This document shows, piece after piece, positions 1 to 5,269 of a stretch of DNA of 5,269 bases. The DNA is from Coriobacteriales bacterium. GTDB lineage: Bacteria > Actinomycetota > Coriobacteriia > Coriobacteriales > UBA8131. Made by a program: the position numbers and the translations under genes. The notes below the pieces were generated by a model, which searched no databases, was not told the origin of the DNA, and saw only the letters and a list, made by a program, of their open reading frames with translations. How positions within the stretch are numbered: the stretch's first letter is position 1; every line of letters begins with the position of its first letter. The stretch is taken from the NCBI GenBank assembly GCA_031254255.1, contig JAIRUT010000004.1:1-5269 (forward strand). Reading direction: 5' to 3'.

Positions 1-371
1 CAGTACGCATCCAACCGCATGATCGATTTGATCGCGAAGGCGACCATTTGCATGTCAACGTGCAGATTTCTATCACCCAGGCTAGCTTGGGTGCTCTGAT
101 AGAGATCGAGGGGATCCTCAAGGACGAACTTGTTGATGTGGCTATTCCCAGTGGTTGCCAAAATGGCCAAGTCATCAAGATCAAGGATCGCGGCATGCCG
201 AGGATGAACAAGGATTCTCGCGGCGACCTCTTCATTCATGCTGAAGTCTTGATTCCAAAGCACCTGAACAAGCGCCAACAGGAGCTCCTGGAGGAGCTGG
301 CTCAAGAATTCGGAGACGATGTTGGCTCCAAGAAGTCAAGAATGCGGCGAATCAAGGAAGCCCTCTCATAG
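1..371 (+). CDS. dnaJ: Chaperone protein DnaJ (Hsp40), C-terminal part
   Basis: Open from the left edge with the first whole codon at position 3, giving 122 visible residues before the TAG at 369-371; the true start lies upstream, so an apparent TTG start at 48 is only an internal Leu codon. The visible part matches the end of C-terminal domain I and all of domain II of DnaJ: an 'RFDREGDHLHVNVQISITQA' stretch followed by SLGALIEIEG, the IPSG...GQVIKIKDRGMPR strand pair, the GDLFIHAEVLIP strand and the closing LNKRQQELLEELA dimerisation helix. DnaJ delivers unfolded substrates to DnaK and stimulates its ATPase in the cytoplasm. The J-domain and zinc-finger repeats are outside the window, so a CbpA-type paralogue is not strictly excluded, but the C-terminal spacing fits true DnaJ. 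The downstream gene starts five bases after the stop, suggesting a shared transcript. Confidence 0.93.
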   Translation, partial: VRIQPHDRFDREGDHLHVNVQISITQASLGALIEIEGILKDELVDVAIPSGCQNGQVIKIKDRGMPRMNKDSRGDLFIHAEVLIPKHLNKRQQELLEELAQEFGDDVGSKKSRMRRIKEALS

Positions 372-376
372 CCAAC

Positions 377-1864
377 ATGGCTAATTCTGCCAATTCAGAC
401 GGCGCTACCGGTAAAGCAAGTGCGGCCTCTTGTAATGATTGTGTAGTTTTAAACAATCTTACGGATTCATCTTGCTGTCCCACAAACAGCTCCAGCTTCA
501 CGGTAGTCAATCTTGGTTGTAAGGTTAACCGAGCTGAATCCGATTACTTTATTGAACGCTTGAGTTTAATAGGGGCCTTGTATGTGCGGGAGCTGACTGA
601 AGCTGATTTGATCATTATCAACACTTGTACAGTCACTGGTGAGGCCGAGGCTAAGACGCGCCAGGCAATTCGTCGAGCATTGGCTGCGGCAGGCCCCGGT
701 GCGAGTGTTGTGGCGACCGGTTGTGCCGTACAAATGTCTGATGGTTACTACCGTGAGTTTGGGTCGGATTTGTCGGATTTGTCAGGCTTGCCGGGTTCCA
801 CCAGCTTCCCAACAAAACGGCTCCATCTGGAAGCAGATCGGAACAAAGCATTGGAACTGGCTGAGAGTTTATTGTGTGATTCTCCGTCAGCGAGAGCTAT
901 TCTGCACGGCCCAAATCATAGCGAGACGAGCAAACTCGGTGCAGTGGTCCAATGTGACAGCAATATCCAGTCATCGCAGGTTGCGCTTGTTTCTTCACCA
1001 GGTGACACAGTATCTCCTCGGCCCATACTGCCCGCGCTGCGTAAGCGTCAAGTTCTGAAGATCCAAGATGGCTGCGATGAGCAGTGCTCGTATTGCATTG
1101 TAAGTACGGCGCGTGGCCCGGCGCGTTCACTTCCGGCACACGAACTAGTTAAGTCAGCATGCCAAAGCGCTGGCCAGGGATTATCCGAATTGGTACTGAC
1201 TGGCATCAACCTCGGTAAATATGTTTCGGAAGGACTCAACCTCTCTGGTTTGATGCAGTCCATCCTGATGGAGACTGAGGGAATGCGTCTGCGCCTTTCC
1301 AGTATTGAATCCAATGACATCACCCCCGAGCTGTTGGATTGCATTGCTGCCAACAAAGGAAAGGTCTGTGCTCACCTGCACATGCCCCTGCAAAGTGGCT
1401 CAGATGAGGTGCTGAGACGGATGAACCGCCCGTATACGTCTGGCAATTACATGGAATGCGTGAAGCGAGCTCGTAATGCGTTGCCTGGACTGGCTTTGAG
1501 CACAGACATCATAGTAGGTTTCCCAGGTGAGACAGAAAGTGACTTCCAGCGCACCATAAGGCTTTGCGAGCAAGCTGGATTCATGCGCACTCACGTTTTT
1601 CGCTATTCTTTGCGCAAAGGCACTCCAGCTGCCGAGATGCCTGATCAGATAGCGCCAGAAGTTAAGGCCGAAAGGTCGCAAAGATTAAGGGATTTGGCTG
1701 CCCAGCTGACAAGATGCGATTTGGAGCGCAGGGTTGGAACCAACGAGCCAGCAGTCGTAGAGGAAAAAGGATGGGCTCGTACCGAAAGCTACCATAGGGT
1801 GGCCATCGATCCATCACATCAACCTGGAGAAACAATCAAATACCATTTTCCAAACCAACTCTGA
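377..1864 (+). CDS. mtaB: tRNA (t6A37) methylthiotransferase MtaB, radical SAM
   Basis: 495 residues. Family knowledge: MtaB inserts a methylthio group at C2 of N6-threonylcarbamoyladenosine-37 in ANN-decoding tRNAs, using S-adenosylmethionine and two [4Fe-4S] clusters. Seen here: an MTTase N-terminal domain at about 41-125 with cluster ligands C48, C84 and C116; the LGCKVN signature (46-51) favours MtaB over MiaB (GCQMN) or RimO (GCPKN). The radical-SAM motif is C233xxxC237xxC240, followed by LTGINLG (274-280), MPLQSGSD (336-343) and DIIVGFPGET (377-386). A short TRAM-like tail covers about 452-490. The protein exceeds the roughly 430-450 residues usual for the family: 40 residues rich in Ser, Asn and Cys precede the domain, and the stretch between C116 and C233 is about 50 residues longer than typical. 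ATG 377 is chosen because no other in-frame ATG or GTG precedes the domain; the nearest purine-rich site (AAGGAAG, 354-360) is rather far. Probably cotranscribed with dnaJ. Confidence 0.93.
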   Translation: MANSANSDGATGKASAASCNDCVVLNNLTDSSCCPTNSSSFTVVNLGCKVNRAESDYFIERLSLIGALYVRELTEADLIIINTCTVTGEAEAKTRQAIRRALAAAGPGASVVATGCAVQMSDGYYREFGSDLSDLSGLPGSTSFPTKRLHLEADRNKALELAESLLCDSPSARAILHGPNHSETSKLGAVVQCDSNIQSSQVALVSSPGDTVSPRPILPALRKRQVLKIQDGCDEQCSYCIVSTARGPARSLPAHELVKSACQSAGQGLSELVLTGINLGKYVSEGLNLSGLMQSILMETEGMRLRLSSIESNDITPELLDCIAANKGKVCAHLHMPLQSGSDEVLRRMNRPYTSGNYMECVKRARNALPGLALSTDIIVGFPGETESDFQRTIRLCEQAGFMRTHVFRYSLRKGTPAAEMPDQIAPEVKAERSQRLRDLAAQLTRCDLERRVGTNEPAVVEEKGWARTESYHRVAIDPSHQPGETIKYHFPNQL

Positions 1865-1933
1865 TCGACACTCATTAGTGCAAAACTTTCATATTTGCCT
1901 GTCAGGTAGTTCGTATAAAGTATGTGTCTGATT

Positions 1934-1942
1934 TGCTATGAT
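1934..1942 (+). promoter_or_regulatory. Candidate extended -10 promoter for the permease
   Basis: TGCTATGAT reads as TGn followed by TATGAT, five of six matches to the sigma-70-type -10 box plus the extended TG element. The hexamer 17 bp upstream (TATAAA, 1914-1919) matches TTGACA at only three positions, so recognition would rest on the extended -10. Transcription would start near 1949, giving a leader of about 200 bases before the permease ATG. Confidence 0.33.
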
Positions 1943-2138
1943 TCCGAAAACCAGAACGAGTGTTGCATATTCCTACAAAAGTATGGGAGTTGTGATTTTG
2001 ATGATCATGATGTACGCAACGTAGGGCTTTTTAAATAGCAGTGTTAATCAGGGTAATCTTCAGCGCAACGACCAAGACAATTTTCTTTCAACAATCCAGT
2101 CAAAAATAAAAGAACCAAAATTATCGCTCAGGTGAATT

Positions 2139-2145
2139 GAGGAGG
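2139..2145 (+). promoter_or_regulatory. Ribosome binding site of the permease gene
   Basis: GAGGAGG is a near-perfect anti-Shine-Dalgarno match and sits seven bases before ATG 2153, which fixes that start. Confidence 0.82.
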
Positions 2146-2152
2146 CGTAGCT

Positions 2153-3655
2153 ATGGCTACAGGCGAGACGAATAATCCAAAAAGGACACTACGTTGGTGG
2201 CATGGGCTTGAAATTGCTTTGGGCGTTCCTGTTTTTATATTACCTTCGATATCGACCTTTTCCGGAATGATCGGTGCTTTCGCCATCATCATCTGGATGT
2301 TTTCAGTATTCCAAGGCTTCATGCAAACCGTTGCATATGGCGAGCTCGCCTCGCGATACCCGAATTGCAATGGACTTCCCGGTTTTACCCAAGCTGTTTT
2401 CAGCCAAGGCTCCAAACGGGAATATGGTTTCGGAAAGTTCATAGGCGGCCTTTGCGCCTGGAGCTATCTGTTTACCTGGAGTGCTGTGCTTTCAGTATTC
2501 TCTGTTTTGATTGGCCACTATCTGATCGGACTGATTCCGGCCTTGGGAGATTATGCTGCCTTGTATCCATGGTTTTCCAAGGTGTTCTCACTTTGTGTGG
2601 GGGCCGTTGTCTTTTCGACGCTGATATTAATCAACCACAGAGGCATTGGCGGTGGCGCTATTGCCGGATGGATATTGGCCGTAGTCTCCTTGATCCCACT
2701 GTTCATCATCTCAATCGCTGGCATCTTCAGCGGTCACTTTGAGATTACAAACATCACCCACCACTGGTTTCCCAGCGAATGGTCCTGGGATTTCAATGGG
2801 ATCATACTATTTGTTGGTATCTTGGCTTTAGCGCAGTGGAGTGCATGTGGATTTGAGGCTGCCGCCCTCTATGCCCCGCATTATAAGAAGCCGAGAAAAG
2901 ACATCCCCAAAGCGCTGTTCGGATGCGGAATCGTCTGCATATTTTCCTACTTCTTGGTACAGTTTTCCGCCACGGGTGCTCTGGGCGTGGACGGCATTGC
3001 CGCAAACGTCAACGACCCAATGTTAGCTCTAGCTAAGCTATCCATGGGCAACGTCGGTGCGATCATCTCCATCGTGATGCTCCTGGCGGCGATGGTGATG
3101 ATCATCCAAACTGCAATGTACAGCGGATCTATGGCCATGGCCAGTATGGCTGATGAGGGCAACTTGCAGAAGGTCTTTGGCAAGAGGAACAGGCATGGTG
3201 CTCCCTGGGTGGCGATGATCACAGTCTCGCTATTCAATCTGGTTCTGATCGCCCTTGGCGATTCTGCGGCTTCCCTCCTTGCCGCCGCTGCGATTGGTTA
3301 CGTAGTTGCAAATGGCCTCGGTCTGTTTGCGTTTGTGAAAGCGCGCATCGATCTGAAGAAGGAGAAGTGGGAAGAAACCAAAGCGCGAGAAAACGTCGTC
3401 GCTGATGAGGATATCTTCCACGCCCCTAAGGCATGGTTCGTGGTTGCCTTGGTTTTCGGAATCCTGCAGTTGCCGCTATATATAGTCGGGACCACCTACC
3501 TGAATATGCAAGATTACGGATTAATAGCCGCATCGATGGCCTTCGTGATCCTGCTCATATTTGTTCCGCTCTGGTTTCTGGCAAGGGCAACCAATATGAA
3601 GAAATCCAAGAAGGCCAAGGAAAAGAGCATGGCAGATGAAGGAAAGCCTGCCTGA
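2153..3655 (+). CDS. APC-superfamily amino acid/polyamine permease
   Basis: A 500-residue integral membrane protein with about 12 hydrophobic segments, estimated by eye at 17-36, 38-60, 97-122, 143-161, 166-193, 214-238, 253-276, 298-324, 350-367, 370-396, 427-447 and 453-476. That count and length fit the amino acid-polyamine-organocation (APC) superfamily, which imports or exchanges amino acids or amines across the cytoplasmic membrane. The best marker is the end of TM6 and the following loop: GFEAAALYAPHYKKPRKDIPKAL (233-255), matching the family pattern of a Gly-Phe-Glu, then basic residues and DIPKA. YGELASRYP (62-70) after TM2 also fits. TM1 lacks the usual Gly-rich GxGI(F) unwound motif and has GVPVFILPSIS (24-34) instead, so the substrate cannot be named. 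A charged loop (397-424) joins TM10 and TM11, and the tail (480-500) is Lys-rich. The strong ribosome binding site supports ATG 2153. It stands alone between unrelated genes and is probably monocistronic. Confidence 0.92.
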   Translation: MATGETNNPKRTLRWWHGLEIALGVPVFILPSISTFSGMIGAFAIIIWMFSVFQGFMQTVAYGELASRYPNCNGLPGFTQAVFSQGSKREYGFGKFIGGLCAWSYLFTWSAVLSVFSVLIGHYLIGLIPALGDYAALYPWFSKVFSLCVGAVVFSTLILINHRGIGGGAIAGWILAVVSLIPLFIISIAGIFSGHFEITNITHHWFPSEWSWDFNGIILFVGILALAQWSACGFEAAALYAPHYKKPRKDIPKALFGCGIVCIFSYFLVQFSATGALGVDGIAANVNDPMLALAKLSMGNVGAIISIVMLLAAMVMIIQTAMYSGSMAMASMADEGNLQKVFGKRNRHGAPWVAMITVSLFNLVLIALGDSAASLLAAAAIGYVVANGLGLFAFVKARIDLKKEKWEETKARENVVADEDIFHAPKAWFVVALVFGILQLPLYIVGTTYLNMQDYGLIAASMAFVILLIFVPLWFLARATNMKKSKKAKEKSMADEGKPA

Positions 3656-3665
3656 CAGGCGTTCC
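3641..3665 (+). terminator. Hairpin at the permease 3' end, possible terminator
   Basis: GGAA-A-GCCTG, loop CCTGA, CAGGC-G-TTCC: nine base pairs interrupted by one A/G mismatch, spanning the permease stop codon (3653-3655). It lies between convergent genes, where a bidirectional terminator is expected. No T-run follows on the plus strand, and only a mildly T-rich stretch follows on the minus strand, so termination is inferred mainly from position and fold. Confidence 0.35.
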
Positions 3666-3717
3666 TGCGCGGTGAATCCTTTGATGCGCTTCTGACCCCG
3701 GGTTATCTTTGGTAAAT

Positions 3718-3743
3718 GGTCAGCGCCATAACGGTCAGCGCCA
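3718..3743. repeat. 11-bp direct repeat at the nitroreductase stop
   Basis: GGTCAGCGCCA occurs at 3718-3728 and again at 3733-3743, a 15-bp period. The second copy includes the nitroreductase stop codon (TCA at 3735-3737, TGA on the minus strand), so the duplication repeats the last Trp-Arg-stop codons just past the gene end. The first copy can also pair with GCGCTTCTGACC (3686-3697) to form a bulged hairpin. Confidence 0.8.
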
Positions 3744-4538
3744 ATCTACCTTAGCGGGTAGCTTAGGGGCAGAACGCTGGAACTGGACTGCTGGGTATCC
3801 TACTGTCAGGCAGATAACAATATCTTCCTTGGGGGCGATCCCCAGTGATTCGCGCAGTGCAGGATTTTGGTTGGCCGGTCGGGTGAAGAGCCCCACGTAG
3901 AGCGTGCCCAGCCCCAAGGCTTCAGCCATCAGTTCCATGCTCATTGCAGCCAGGCAGGCATTAGTGCTGTTTTCTGAGACCACAAGTATCAGCGCGGGGG
4001 CGTTGTAAAAGAGAAAGCCCCGATCCAGTTTGAATCGGCTGATATCAATAGCTCCCAAGGAAGCCCCGGACATTCCGGAGGCTTCCGCCTGCCTCTGGAG
4101 CTCCTTGTATTGGTCGATGACGGCATCTTCCAGTTCATCAATGCCATTTTGGACGACAATGTAGCGGACATTCTGGGAATTGCTTCCGGTGGGTGTGAGG
4201 CGTCCGGCCTCGATGATCGCCTCCAGCTTCTCCTTTTCAACTGGGGTTTGCTGGTATTGACGAATGGAGCGGCGAAGCTTCAGGTGGTTCTTCAGGCTGG
4301 TCGCGTCCAGTGTGGGGGTCGCCTCGCTCCTTGCCAGGACATCGTCTCCGGTACCTTCCATCCTCACGGCATTTTGAGGGCAGACGGCAAAGCAGTGTCC
4401 GCATTTCAGGCAATTATCACTCAGGACCTGTGCTTTTTTGTCCTGCACAGAAAGGTTGTAACCCAGGCATTCGCTAACGCAGCGGCCGCAACCGATGCAC
4501 TTATCCTGGTCGATGTAAATTTTGACAGAAGACAACAT
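3735..4538 (-). CDS. Ferredoxin-nitroreductase fusion protein
   Basis: Read from ATG 4538 the protein has 267 residues. An in-frame TTG at 4544 would add two residues but sits only two bases from AAGGAG (4547-4552), whereas ATG 4538 has ideal 8-base spacing. Domain 1 (about 1-58) is a bacterial two-cluster ferredoxin: C14xxC17xxC20xxxC24 and C43xxC46xxC49xxxC53P, giving two [4Fe-4S] clusters. Domain 2 (about 80-262) is an FMN-dependent nitroreductase: RRSIRQY (89-95), the FMN-contacting TPTGSNSQN stretch (115-123), the AMSMELMAEALGLGT helix (198-212) and a closing VGYP (246-249). Such fusions occur in anaerobes and are presumed to pass electrons from the clusters to FMN to reduce nitro compounds, quinones or other substrates; the natural substrate is unknown. 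No signal peptide or membrane segment is seen, so it is cytoplasmic. It converges with the permease and diverges from the Dph6-like gene. The nitroreductase half could have another redox or dehydrogenase activity. Confidence 0.92.
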   Translation of the reverse strand: MLSSVKIYIDQDKCIGCGRCVSECLGYNLSVQDKKAQVLSDNCLKCGHCFAVCPQNAVRMEGTGDDVLARSEATPTLDATSLKNHLKLRRSIRQYQQTPVEKEKLEAIIEAGRLTPTGSNSQNVRYIVVQNGIDELEDAVIDQYKELQRQAEASGMSGASLGAIDISRFKLDRGFLFYNAPALILVVSENSTNACLAAMSMELMAEALGLGTLYVGLFTRPANQNPALRESLGIAPKEDIVICLTVGYPAVQFQRSAPKLPAKVDWR

Positions 4539-4546
4539 GGGCAAAA

Positions 4547-4552
4547 CTCCTT
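4547..4552 (-). promoter_or_regulatory. Ribosome binding site of the nitroreductase gene
   Basis: AAGGAG on the minus strand, eight bases from ATG 4538. It decides the start in favour of that ATG over the in-frame TTG at 4544. Confidence 0.8.
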
Positions 4553-4586
4553 GGCTAGTTTGAATTGTTTGATACTAATGATCCCA

Positions 4587-4607
4587 TTTTTTCCTCTTTT
4601 TTGAAAA
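4587..4607. other. Phased T6/T6 tracts, possible bent DNA
   Basis: Two T6 runs start exactly 10 bp apart (4587-4592 and 4597-4602) and are followed by an A4 run (4604-4607). Runs in helical phase usually curve DNA. They lie in the divergent spacer, upstream of the nitroreductase, where a bend could assist promoter function. The transcript on the minus strand would carry the matching A-rich tract in or near its leader. Confidence 0.45.
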
Positions 4608-4637
4608 CCGCACAACTCTTCAGTCAGTGCTCTGTGT

Positions 4638-4664
4638 CAACGATCAAGCGTGATACAATCGTTG
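4638..4664. repeat. Perfect 7-bp inverted repeat, candidate operator
   Basis: CAACGAT (4638-4644) and ATCGTTG (4658-4664) are exact inverted copies separated by 13 bp. A second small dyad, ATCA (4643-4646) and TGAT (4651-4654), is nested in it. The whole element covers the -10 box of the candidate promoter for the Dph6-like gene, which is where a repressor would be expected to bind. No regulator gene is in the window to pair with it. Confidence 0.5.
4651..4659 (+). promoter_or_regulatory. Candidate extended -10 promoter of the Dph6-like gene
   Basis: TGATACAAT reads as TGn plus TACAAT, five of six matches to the -10 consensus with the extended TG. No good -35 lies at 16-18 bp; GTGTCA (4634-4639) matches four of six but is only 14 bp away. 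The start would be near 4666, leaving a leader of about 45 bases. Confidence 0.42.
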
Positions 4665-4711
4665 GAAAATACAGATAGGCGTATTGGCTATAGTGCCAGA
4701 ATCGGAGACTT

Positions 4712-5269
4712 ATGAAATTCGCATTATCCTACAGTGGGGGAAAAGACTGCATGTTGGCTTTGCACCGTATGGTCAGCCTCGGCAACACGCCGGTGGCTCT
4801 AATTACAACCATCAACGGCGAGGAGGAGCGGTCTTGGTTCCATGGCATTCCAAAAACCCTGCTTGAAGCAGTTTCGAGTAGCTTGAACATTCCGCTGATC
4901 GCCTGTAAAAGCCAGCCCGAACAGTATGCTGAGGCCTTCGTGGAGGGGCTGATAAAGGCAAAAAGCCTTGGTGCCGAGGCCTGTGTGTTTGGCGATATCG
5001 ACATCGCAGACCATCGCAAATGGAATGAAGAAATCGCCGAAAAAGCTGGCCTCGGCTGTGTGCTACCGCTCTGGCAGGAAGAACGCGAGGCGCTGGTTTA
5101 CGAGTTGATAAGTACCGGATACAAAGCGATTATCAAGATTGTTCAAAGCGACAAGCTGAGCGAATCATTTCTGGGCCAGGATCTCAGCCTGCCACTGCTT
5201 GAAGATATCAAGGCTACCGGTTCAGATGTCTGTGGCGAAAACGGAGAATACCATAGCTTTGTCTATGAT
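4712..5269 (+). CDS. Dph6-like ATP-pyrophosphatase (diphthine-ammonia ligase family), 3' truncated
   Basis: ATG 4712 opens a frame of 186 codons that is still open at the right edge, so the C-terminus is missing. The N-terminus MKFALSYSGGKDC carries the PP-loop SGGKD (residues 8-12) of adenine nucleotide alpha-hydrolase enzymes, which activate a substrate by adenylation with release of pyrophosphate. Further family marks are VFGDIDIADHRKW (92-104), LPLWQEEREAL (118-128), GYKAIIKIV (136-144), the FLGQDL turn (153-158) and CGENGEYHSFVYD (174-186), the signature of the Dph6/MJ0570 (DUF71) family. In eukaryotes and archaea Dph6 amidates diphthine on elongation factor 2; bacteria lack diphthamide, so the bacterial substrate is unknown. 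GGAG (4704-4707) lies four bases before the ATG, a little close, and an in-frame TAG at 4691 rules out an earlier start. It diverges from the nitroreductase across a 173-bp spacer. Confidence 0.88.
   Translation, partial: MKFALSYSGGKDCMLALHRMVSLGNTPVALITTINGEEERSWFHGIPKTLLEAVSSSLNIPLIACKSQPEQYAEAFVEGLIKAKSLGAEACVFGDIDIADHRKWNEEIAEKAGLGCVLPLWQEEREALVYELISTGYKAIIKIVQSDKLSESFLGQDLSLPLLEDIKATGSDVCGENGEYHSFVYD

Larger units (their letters stand above)
1865..2152. other. A+T-rich intergenic leader region before the permease
   Basis: This 288-bp gap is clearly richer in A+T than the flanking genes. It holds a possible extended -10 element (1934-1942), a T5 run (2028-2032) with only weak pairing upstream, and the permease ribosome binding site at its end. 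A 38-codon ORF (1922-2038) with five Cys codons lies inside but has no convincing ribosome binding site. I looked for T-box, lysine, glycine and SAM riboswitch hallmarks and recognised none. There is no clear factor-independent terminator after mtaB. Confidence 0.6.

Noticed and set aside
48..371. A separate 107-residue gene starting at TTG 48
   Set aside because: The same frame is open to the left edge and the upstream codons read VRIQPHDRFDREGDH, continuous DnaJ sequence.
639..1058. A 139-residue plus-strand ORF inside mtaB
   Set aside because: It lies in another frame of a gene with all expected catalytic motifs; its Arg- and Cys-rich composition is typical of a shadow frame.
2001..2008. 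ATGATCAT palindrome as an operator
   Set aside because: Eight bp only, with no extension on either side and no promoter element next to it.
1865..2152. Known riboswitch or T-box in the permease leader
   Set aside because: No recognisable T-box consensus or other conserved riboswitch core was seen by eye.
4539..4544. TTG 4544 as the nitroreductase start
   Set aside because: AAGGAG would be only two bases away; ATG 4538 has 8-base spacing and is the better start.
4110..4604. A 164-residue plus-strand ORF opposite the nitroreductase
   Set aside because: It is the antisense shadow of a clear ferredoxin-nitroreductase gene and shows no domain of its own.
4618..4640. Minus-strand promoter for the nitroreductase using the perfect TTGACA at 4640-4635
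   Set aside because: No acceptable -10 box lies 16-18 bp downstream (AGTTGT matches only two of six), so the TTGACA alone is not enough.
4684..4866. A 60-residue ORF from TTG 4684
   Set aside because: It is out of frame with, and overlaps, the strongly supported Dph6-like gene.

Overview
The window carries three complete and two partial protein genes at roughly 50% G+C and no RNA genes. No transposase, integrase, phage gene or CRISPR array is visible. The contents suggest an anaerobic Gram-positive-type bacterium: a dnaJ-mtaB gene pair, strong AGGAGG-type ribosome binding sites, a two-cluster ferredoxin fused to a nitroreductase, and an APC permease. A Coriobacteriia/Eggerthellaceae-like actinomycete is my best guess, but that is impression rather than proof, and an anaerobic Firmicute is not excluded.

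Layout. Positions 1-371 are the 3' end of dnaJ, encoding the C-terminal substrate-binding and dimerisation part of the Hsp40 co-chaperone. Five bases later mtaB begins (377-1864, +); it encodes the radical-SAM methylthiotransferase acting on t6A37 of tRNA and is probably cotranscribed with dnaJ. An A+T-rich gap (1865-2152) follows, with a possible extended -10 promoter and a doubtful 38-codon Cys-rich ORF. It leads to a 12-TM APC-superfamily permease (2153-3655, +). The permease converges on a ferredoxin-nitroreductase fusion on the minus strand (3735-4538, -); the short gap between them holds a hairpin and an 11-bp direct repeat. Divergent from the nitroreductase, beginning at 4712 and running off the right edge, is a Dph6-like ATP-pyrophosphatase (PP-loop) gene. 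The 173-bp divergent spacer contains an extended -10 element inside a perfect 7-bp dyad, and two in-phase T6 tracts.

How the genes fit together. dnaJ and mtaB look like one housekeeping transcript (protein folding plus tRNA modification). The permease looks like its own unit. The nitroreductase and the Dph6-like gene may share control through the spacer but are not clearly one pathway. The least explained items are the bacterial Dph6-like enzyme and its promoter dyad, the enlarged MtaB with a Cys/Ser-rich N-terminus and long linker, and the permease's atypical TM1. I found no clear sign of a wholly new multi-gene system here.
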